Positions 6,780 to 10,644 of a stretch of DNA of 10,644 nucleotides are shown one piece after another. The notes under the pieces were generated by a model. It saw nothing but the letters and a program-made list of their open reading frames with translations. It was not told the DNA's origin and did not search any database. Each line of letters opens with the position of its first letter. Positions within the stretch are counted from its first letter, which is position 1. Source of the DNA: an uncultured Collinsella sp. (GTDB lineage Bacteria > Actinomycetota > Coriobacteriia > Coriobacteriales > Coriobacteriaceae); assembly GCA_937989795.1 (NCBI GenBank), contig CALKBB010000330.1:1-10644 (forward strand), read 5' to 3'. The translations under genes and the position numbers were made by a program.

Positions 6780-7442
6780 TTATATAGCGAAAAGTTTAGC
6801 AAGCTCGGCCACCGAGCGCACCACCGCATCAGCACCCGCGGCCTCGTGCTCGCCCGGCGCCGCCGCGCCCGAATAGATGCCAATGCACGGCACGCCCATC
6901 GCGTGCGCGCCCTCGACGTCGTTAAAGCGGTCGCCAATCATCACGGCATCGTCCGCGGTCGCGCCCAGGGCCGCCAGAGCATCGCGGACCGAATCCGCCT
7001 TGGTCTCGCGCCCCTGCGGCGGATTCATGCCAACCACCGCCTCAAACTGAGAAAGCCCGAGCTCACGTACCATATCGATGCACTTTGCCTCCATGCGCGA
7101 CGTCGCCACGGCCATACGCTTGCCCCGGGCGGCCAACCCATCCAGAAACTCGGGGACCCCGTCGAACACGGGATACTCCTCCGGTCCCAGCTCATCAAAA
7201 AAAGCACGGTACTCGTCGGCCGCCACAAGCGACTCCTCGCGGGAAAAGCCGTAAAAGTCGTGAAAGCTCTTCCACAGGGGCGGCCCGATCATGCGGCGCA
7301 GATCACCCATCTGCGCCTCCGAAAACCCGCGCGCAGCCAGCGTCTTGCACGTCGAGGTCATCACCGCCCGGCCCGTATCTGCCACCGTGCCGTCAAAATC
7401 GAACAGCACGACCGGCCGTTTGCCTATCTCCAACGCCTCCAT
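6780..7442 (-). CDS. HAD superfamily phosphatase, phosphoglycolate phosphatase-like
   Basis: This is a soluble Mg-dependent phosphatase of HAD subfamily IA. Seen: motif I FDFDGTVAD (nucleophile Asp15, acid/base Asp17), motif II AVATSR (Thr114/Ser115), motif III Lys148 in RETKADSV, motif IV MIGDRFNDVEGA (Asp171, Asp175). The cap region between motifs I and II includes MIGPPLWKSF, common in proteins annotated as Gph-like phosphatases. At 220 residues the length is normal. The ATG at 7442 is preferred: GAGGA lies at proper spacing before it, whereas the ATG at 7448 overlaps that site. It probably leads a two-gene unit with the dipeptidase and is divergent from degV. The substrate (phosphoglycolate, a nucleotide or a sugar phosphate) cannot be assigned. 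Confidence 0.85.
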   Translation of the reverse strand: MEALEIGKRPVVLFDFDGTVADTGRAVMTSTCKTLAARGFSEAQMGDLRRMIGPPLWKSFHDFYGFSREESLVAADEYRAFFDELGPEEYPVFDGVPEFLDGLAARGKRMAVATSRMEAKCIDMVRELGLSQFEAVVGMNPPQGRETKADSVRDALAALGATADDAVMIGDRFNDVEGAHAMGVPCIGIYSGAAAPGEHEAAGADAVVRSVAELAKLFAI

Positions 7443-7483
7443 CGGCATTCCTCTTCCCCAGTTGACGATTTCCACACCGACAC

Positions 7484-7513
7484 TTCAAACTGTTGACTAT
7501 TCAACAATTGAAC
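7484..7513. promoter_or_regulatory. Overlapping inverted repeats in degV/HAD divergent gap
   Basis: The AT-rich core of the 156-base gap has nested dyads: GTTGA-N4-TCAAC (7492-7505) and TTCAA-CAA-TTGAA (7500-7512), plus a further TTCAAAC at 7484. The half-site TTCAA/TTGAA thus recurs in both orientations. The placement suggests a shared operator or overlapping divergent promoters. No protein is assigned. Confidence 0.35.
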
Positions 7514-7536
7514 CTAGTAATGTGGAACGACTCAAC

Positions 7537-7542
7537 TATACT
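7537..7542 (+). promoter_or_regulatory. Possible -10 element of degV
   Basis: TATACT lies 57 bases before the degV start codon and matches the sigma-70 -10 consensus at five of six positions. No good -35 stands at 16-18 bases upstream; TTGAAC at 7508-7513 is 23 bases away, too far. A start site near 7549 would give a leader of about 50 bases containing the GGCGC-GCAA-GCGCC hairpin. Confidence 0.35.
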
Positions 7543-7566
7543 TGTCGCACTTTGCTTTCAGAAGGC

Positions 7567-7580
7567 GGCGCGCAAGCGCC
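7567..7580 (+). other. GNRA-loop hairpin in degV leader
   Basis: GGCGC (7567-7571) and GCGCC (7576-7580) form a perfect stem closed by GCAA, a GNRA tetraloop. It lies just before the Shine-Dalgarno GAAAGG (7586-7591) of degV. It is too short and lacks a U-tract, so it is not a terminator. It may stabilise the 5' end of the message; no function is shown. Confidence 0.4.
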
Positions 7581-7598
7581 CCAACGAAAGGTGCAATT

Positions 7599-8459
7599 AT
7601 GTCTTTTGCCATCATAACCGACTCCACGTCGGACATCTCCCCCGCCCGCGCCCAAGAGCTCGGCATTTACGTGATTCCGCTGCATGTGATTATCGAGGGC
7701 GAGGACCTGCTCGACCAGGTGCAGATTACCGCCGAGGAGCACGTCGCCCGCATGGCCGGCTCCGAGCAGCTGCCGCACACCTCGCAGCCAAGCGCCGGCG
7801 AGTTCAAGGCGCTCTTTGATCGCGTGCTCGCCGACGGCCACGACAGCGCCATCTTTATCTCGCTGTGCAGCGAGTGGTCTGCCTGCTACGCCAACGCGTG
7901 CCAGGTTGCCGATACCCACGAGCTCGACGTGCGCTGCATCGACTCGCGCACCGGCTCGGCTGCCGAGGGCCTGCTGGTGGAGTACGCGCTGGCCATGCGC
8001 GAGGACGGCCGCAGCCTGGACGAGACCGAGGCGCAGATCCGAGCGACGCTGCCCGACGCCCACCTGCTGCTGATTCCCCGCACGCTCGAGAACCTCGTTA
8101 AGAACGGCCGCGCGCCCAAACTCGCCGGCCAGCTCACACAGATGCTCAACATTCGCCTGGCCGTTTCGCCGGAGTGGAAATCGGGCGAGATCAAGGCCAT
8201 CAAAAAGGGCCGCGGCGCCAAGCGCATCGTCGCCAACACCATGGCTGACTGCCTCGAGTTTTTGGCCGAGCACCCGGGCTCCAGCGTGCGTGTGCTCACG
8301 ACCGGCGCCGCCGAGGAGCAGGAGCTCGTCAACCAAGCGCTCGCGGGCCAAGACTACGTAGACGCCGGCACCGGCCCCATCGGCTGCACCATTGCCACCC
8401 ACGTAGGCGTCGACGCCATCGCTATCAGCTACTGCCCCCGCTACCGGCCCATCCACTAG
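7599..8459 (+). CDS. DegV family protein, fatty-acid-binding (FakB-like)
   Basis: DegV proteins hold a fatty acid in an inner pocket; the FakB members present it to the kinase FakA to make acyl-phosphate for membrane lipid synthesis. Seen: N-terminal IITDSTSDIS (residues 5-14), the pocket motif HTSQPS with Thr61 (60-65), DSRTGSAAEG (the DS..xS.G motif), TLENLVKNGRAPK with LNIR (hinge region), and C-terminal GPIGCTIATHVG. At 286 residues the length is typical. The usual SSxLSGTY loop is divergent here, reading CSEWSACY (90-97). The start at 7599 follows GAAAGG at good spacing; the in-frame extension to 7542 begins within the likely -10 element. It is the only plus-strand gene of the window and no fakA kinase gene is beside it. 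Family assignment is firm, ligand unknown. Confidence 0.9.
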   Translation: MSFAIITDSTSDISPARAQELGIYVIPLHVIIEGEDLLDQVQITAEEHVARMAGSEQLPHTSQPSAGEFKALFDRVLADGHDSAIFISLCSEWSACYANACQVADTHELDVRCIDSRTGSAAEGLLVEYALAMREDGRSLDETEAQIRATLPDAHLLLIPRTLENLVKNGRAPKLAGQLTQMLNIRLAVSPEWKSGEIKAIKKGRGAKRIVANTMADCLEFLAEHPGSSVRVLTTGAAEEQELVNQALAGQDYVDAGTGPIGCTIATHVGVDAIAISYCPRYRPIH

Positions 8460-8473
8460 GGCACCTTTACCAC

Positions 8474-8542
8474 TTGCGGTGAAATAGAGACTGTTTTTGG
8501 CTTATCAGCCGCAAATCAATCGCTATTCCACCGCAACTTAGA
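8474..8542. repeat. Dispersed hairpin repeat, copy 2
   Basis: Arms 8474-8487 (TTGCGGTGAAATAG) and 8523-8536 pair over 14 positions, with one A-C mismatch on the plus strand that is a G-U pair on the minus strand. An inner GGCT/AGCC mini-hairpin lies at 8499-8510. The 20 bases 8523-8542 are identical to 5251-5270. Neither side has a T-tract, so this copy is not an obvious terminator. It lies between the degV stop and the shared terminator. Confidence 0.75.
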
Positions 8543-8554
8543 AGCAGTTCATTT

Positions 8555-8614
8555 GGGACGGGGCTAAAAAGAGTGGTGCGCAACGTTACGCACCGGTCTT
8601 TTTAGCTCCGTCCC
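8555..8614. terminator. Long bidirectional terminator between degV and LOG gene
   Basis: A 60-base near-perfect inverted repeat runs from GGGACGG (8555-8561) to CCGTCCC (8608-8614), centred on AACGTT. The inner stem GGTGCG/CGCACC is followed by five T within CTTTTTAG on the plus strand and, because of symmetry, also on the minus strand, and both outer ends border T/A runs. It lies between converging genes and so can stop transcription from both sides. Four positions of the arms are imperfect. Confidence 0.85.
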
Positions 8615-8626
8615 ATTTTAGCTACC

Positions 8627-9385
8627 CTACATCAGCCCGCTCAGGACGATGTCGACGGCCTCGTTGAGGTCGTCGGTAATGTGTACCAGATCCGGATCGA
8701 GCGGGCTAATCATACCGGTGCTCATCACCGGGCCGTTGAGCCAGTCGAACAGGCCCTGCCAGTACTCGGTGCCCACCAAAACGAGGGGCATGCGCTTGAC
8801 CTTGTGCGTCTGCACCAGTGTGAGCACCTCGAACATCTCGTCGAGCATGCCAAAGCCACCGGGAAACACGATGGCGCCCGAGCTGTATTTGACGAACATG
8901 GTTTTGCGCACAAAGAAGTAACGGAAGTCCATGCCAAGGTTCACGTATTTGTTGAGCCCATGCTCGTGCGGAAGCTCGATACCCAAGCCGACCGACTTGC
9001 CGTTGGCACTCGCCGCTCCCCTATTGGCCGCCTCCATGACGCCGGGACCGCCGCCGGTGATAACCGCCACGCCGCGCTGGGCAATCTTACGGCCGACCGT
9101 GCGCGCTGCCTTGTAGAGCGGATCGGTCTTGGGCGTGCGGGCGCTGCCGAAGATGGTCACAGCGGGCCCGAGCTCGGCAAGTGCGCCAAAGCCATCGACA
9201 AACTCGGCCTGGATGCGCAGCACGCGCCACGGATCAGCATGCAACCAGTCGGTCGACTCCTCGGGCGCCAGCAGGTTGGCGTAGGTGTTGTCCTTAGGAA
9301 TCATGGGGCCGCGCATAACCACGGGGCCGCGGCGGTACGTCTCGTCGTAGGCAGGCTCGCCCTCGACATTCTCGTTCTTAATCAT
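8627..9385 (-). CDS. LOG family / TIGR00730 Rossmann-fold protein
   Basis: Family members cleave nucleoside 5'-monophosphates to base and ribose 5-phosphate; some activate cytokinins in plants, and many bacterial ones are purine nucleotide hydrolases often mislabelled as lysine decarboxylase. Seen: FGSAR (79-83), ITGGGPGVMEAANRGA (109-124), FVRKTMF (158-164) and PGGFGMLDE (175-183), in the right order and spacing. The Thr usual in PGGxGTxxE is Met180 here. At 252 residues it is longer than short LOG proteins, with an N-terminal region of about 70 residues ahead of the fold, as in the larger group of the family. ATG 9383-9385 is preceded by AGGAGT (9390-9395). A terminator lies directly upstream in its leader. 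The true substrate is not known. Confidence 0.87.
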   Translation of the reverse strand: MIKNENVEGEPAYDETYRRGPVVMRGPMIPKDNTYANLLAPEESTDWLHADPWRVLRIQAEFVDGFGALAELGPAVTIFGSARTPKTDPLYKAARTVGRKIAQRGVAVITGGGPGVMEAANRGAASANGKSVGLGIELPHEHGLNKYVNLGMDFRYFFVRKTMFVKYSSGAIVFPGGFGMLDEMFEVLTLVQTHKVKRMPLVLVGTEYWQGLFDWLNGPVMSTGMISPLDPDLVHITDDLNEAVDIVLSGLM

Positions 9386-9598
9386 GGGTACTCCTATCGA
9401 GAAAAAGAAAAACGGGCGGGGTCGACGCCATGCGTCAAACACCCGCACGAACATCAACTATTCGGTATGGTACCCACGATGCGTTATGCGCTTGCAAGGC
9501 ATCGGTCAGCGGTCGCGCAGACGGTGTTAGCGAACGTGATGACCGGCCAGCGCTCGCCCCTTGCCGTTGCTAGCGCTCTGCAAGCGCCCGCGCCGCTC
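9386..9598. other. Intergenic region between tgt and LOG gene
   Basis: This 213-base gap holds the terminator at its lower end and a few weak dyads: CGATGC/GCATCG (9478-9483 with 9500-9505) and AGCGCT repeats near 9550 and 9573. No known riboswitch or T-box signature was recognised, no convincing sigma-70 promoter for the LOG gene was found, and no small gene is supported. Confidence 0.5.
9402..9446 (-). terminator. Terminator after tgt, abutting the LOG gene ribosome site
   Basis: In minus-strand RNA, 9442-9446 pairs with 9416-9420 and 9432-9438 pairs with 9422-9428 (one G-U), with a three-base loop and a small asymmetric bulge between the helices. A run of five U, C, five U follows (9402-9412). 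It lies about 150 bases past the tgt stop and ends six bases before the Shine-Dalgarno of the LOG gene. It may terminate tgt, act as an attenuator for the LOG gene, or both. Confidence 0.75.
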
Positions 9599-10644
9599 TT
9601 AGTAGTCCACCGCCGCAGGACTGTTCATCCAGTCGCTCACAAACACGCCGTAGCGGCCCTCGATAATGGCCTGACGGGCACGCTGCATAAGGTTGAGCAG
9701 GTAGTAGATGTTGTGCATCGACAGCAGAATACCGCCGAGCATCTCCTTCTGCGTGACCATGTGACGGATGAGCGCACGGCTGTAGCCGCCCGTGCACACC
9801 GGGCAGGTGCAGGTGGGGTCGATGGGGCCGTCGTCGTGCGCAAAGCGAGCGTTGCGGAAGTTGAGGCGACCCTCGCTGGAGAACGCCGTACCCATGCGGC
9901 CGGTGCGCGTCGGCAGCACGCAGTCGAACATGTCGATACCCACGCCCACGCCGCGCACAAGCGTGGTAGGGTTGCCGACGCCCATGAGGTAGCGCGGCTT
10001 GTGCTTAGGCATGTACTCGGAAACCAGCGGCGCCAGCGTCTCGAACATGGTCTCGTGGTCTTCGCCCACCGAATAGCCGCCGATGCCGTAACCCGGGAAG
10101 TCGCCGCACTCCTCCAGATGGCGCAGCGAGCGCAGGCGCAGGTCCAGGTGCATGCCGCCTTGGACGATGCCAAAGAGCGCCTGGTCATCGCGGGTATGCG
10201 CCTTATAGCAGCGCTCGGCCCACATACTCGACAGCTCAACGGCGCGCTCGACGTAGGCGCGCGTGGCGGGATAGCCCGGGCACTGGTCGAGCTGCATGCA
10301 GATATCGGAGCCGAGCTTCATGGCGATTTCCATGTTGTCCTCGGGCGTCCAGAACACGTGGCGGCCGTCGTAGTCGTTGACGATAAAGCGCACGCCCTCG
10401 TCGGTGAGCTTGACGGCGTCGTTGTGGCTGAACACCTGGAAGCCGCCCGAATCGGTAAGAATGGGGCCGTGCCAGTTCATAAACTTGTGCAGGCCGCCCA
10501 GCTCGGCAATGGTGTCCTCGCCGGGACGCATGGACAGGTGATAGGTGTTGGCAAGCACGATCTGGGCGCCGAGCTGTTTGACGGTCTCGGTAGGAATACC
10601 CTTGACGTTTGCCTTGGTGCCCACGGGCATAAAAATCGGCGTCT
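9599..10644 (-). CDS. tgt: Queuine/preQ1 tRNA-guanine transglycosylase, 5' end cut by window edge
   Basis: Tgt swaps guanine-34 of tRNAs for Asp, Asn, His and Tyr for a queuosine precursor. Visible are 348 full codons of an enzyme usually about 370-390 long. The frame stays open above 10630, reading TPIF before MPVGTKANVKG, which matches the internal family motif, so the true start is outside. Seen in order: TDSGGFQVFS with the first active-site Asp, MQLDQCP, FGIVQGG, IGGYSVGE (substrate loop), YLMGVGNP, DMFDCVLPTRTGRMGTAF with the nucleophile Asp, and zinc ligands CTCPVC plus His in SMHNIYYL. All catalytic and zinc residues are present. The substrate loop has Tyr where GGLSVGE has Leu. A terminator follows about 150 bases downstream. 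Confidence 0.96.
   Translation of the reverse strand, partial: TPIFMPVGTKANVKGIPTETVKQLGAQIVLANTYHLSMRPGEDTIAELGGLHKFMNWHGPILTDSGGFQVFSHNDAVKLTDEGVRFIVNDYDGRHVFWTPEDNMEIAMKLGSDICMQLDQCPGYPATRAYVERAVELSSMWAERCYKAHTRDDQALFGIVQGGMHLDLRLRSLRHLEECGDFPGYGIGGYSVGEDHETMFETLAPLVSEYMPKHKPRYLMGVGNPTTLVRGVGVGIDMFDCVLPTRTGRMGTAFSSEGRLNFRNARFAHDDGPIDPTCTCPVCTGGYSRALIRHMVTQKEMLGGILLSMHNIYYLLNLMQRARQAIIEGRYGVFVSDWMNSPAAVDY

Noticed and set aside
7536..8456. Minus-strand open frame of 306 codons opposite degV
   Set aside because: It covers almost exactly the degV frame on the other strand and has no recognisable domain; degV has full family motifs and a ribosome site.
9386..9598. T-box, riboswitch or tRNA in the tgt-LOG gap
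   Set aside because: No T-box sequence, cloverleaf or known aptamer core could be seen; only short dyads and the terminator.

Overview
The window is a high-GC, almost fully coding stretch of bacterial chromosome. Short intergenic gaps, Shine-Dalgarno start sites, a Tat-type lipoprotein PstS, and the style of the genes suggest an actinobacterium of the class Coriobacteriia, most likely Collinsella or a close relative. That assignment rests on pattern recognition, not on a marker gene or a search. No rRNA, tRNA, CRISPR array, transposase or prophage gene was seen.

All genes except one lie on the minus strand. From low to high coordinate they are: an ABC-F type ATPase cut by the left edge (1-1130); the high-affinity phosphate transporter operon, transcribed pstS-pstC-pstA-pstB (4995 down to 1336) and closed by an intrinsic terminator; a likely two-gene unit of a HAD phosphatase followed by a PepV-like M20 zinc dipeptidase (7442 down to 5289); a divergent plus-strand degV/fakB-like lipid-binding gene (7599-8459); a LOG-family (TIGR00730) Rossmann protein (9385 down to 8627); and queuosine tRNA-guanine transglycosylase tgt, cut by the right edge (9599-10644). 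The jobs are housekeeping: phosphate import, peptide breakdown, phosphate-ester hydrolysis, fatty-acid binding, nucleotide metabolism and tRNA modification.

The gaps hold most of the non-coding interest. Two copies of a hairpin repeat sharing an identical 20-base arm lie at 5199-5270 and 8474-8542; the first is also the probable pepV terminator. A separate GGTGCCTGTCCCC-core hairpin lies before the ABC-F gene (1191-1225). A long bidirectional terminator separates convergent degV and the LOG gene. A terminator sits almost on the ribosome site of the LOG gene. The pstS upstream region has 11-bp spaced repeats that could be a Pho box, and the degV/HAD divergent gap has overlapping inverted repeats.

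No clear new system was found. The points most worth a second look are the ABC-F gene, whose last visible ~100 codons change codon usage sharply and carry an unusual insertion; the hairpin repeat family; the terminator in the LOG leader; and changes in the DegV ligand loop and the Tgt substrate loop.
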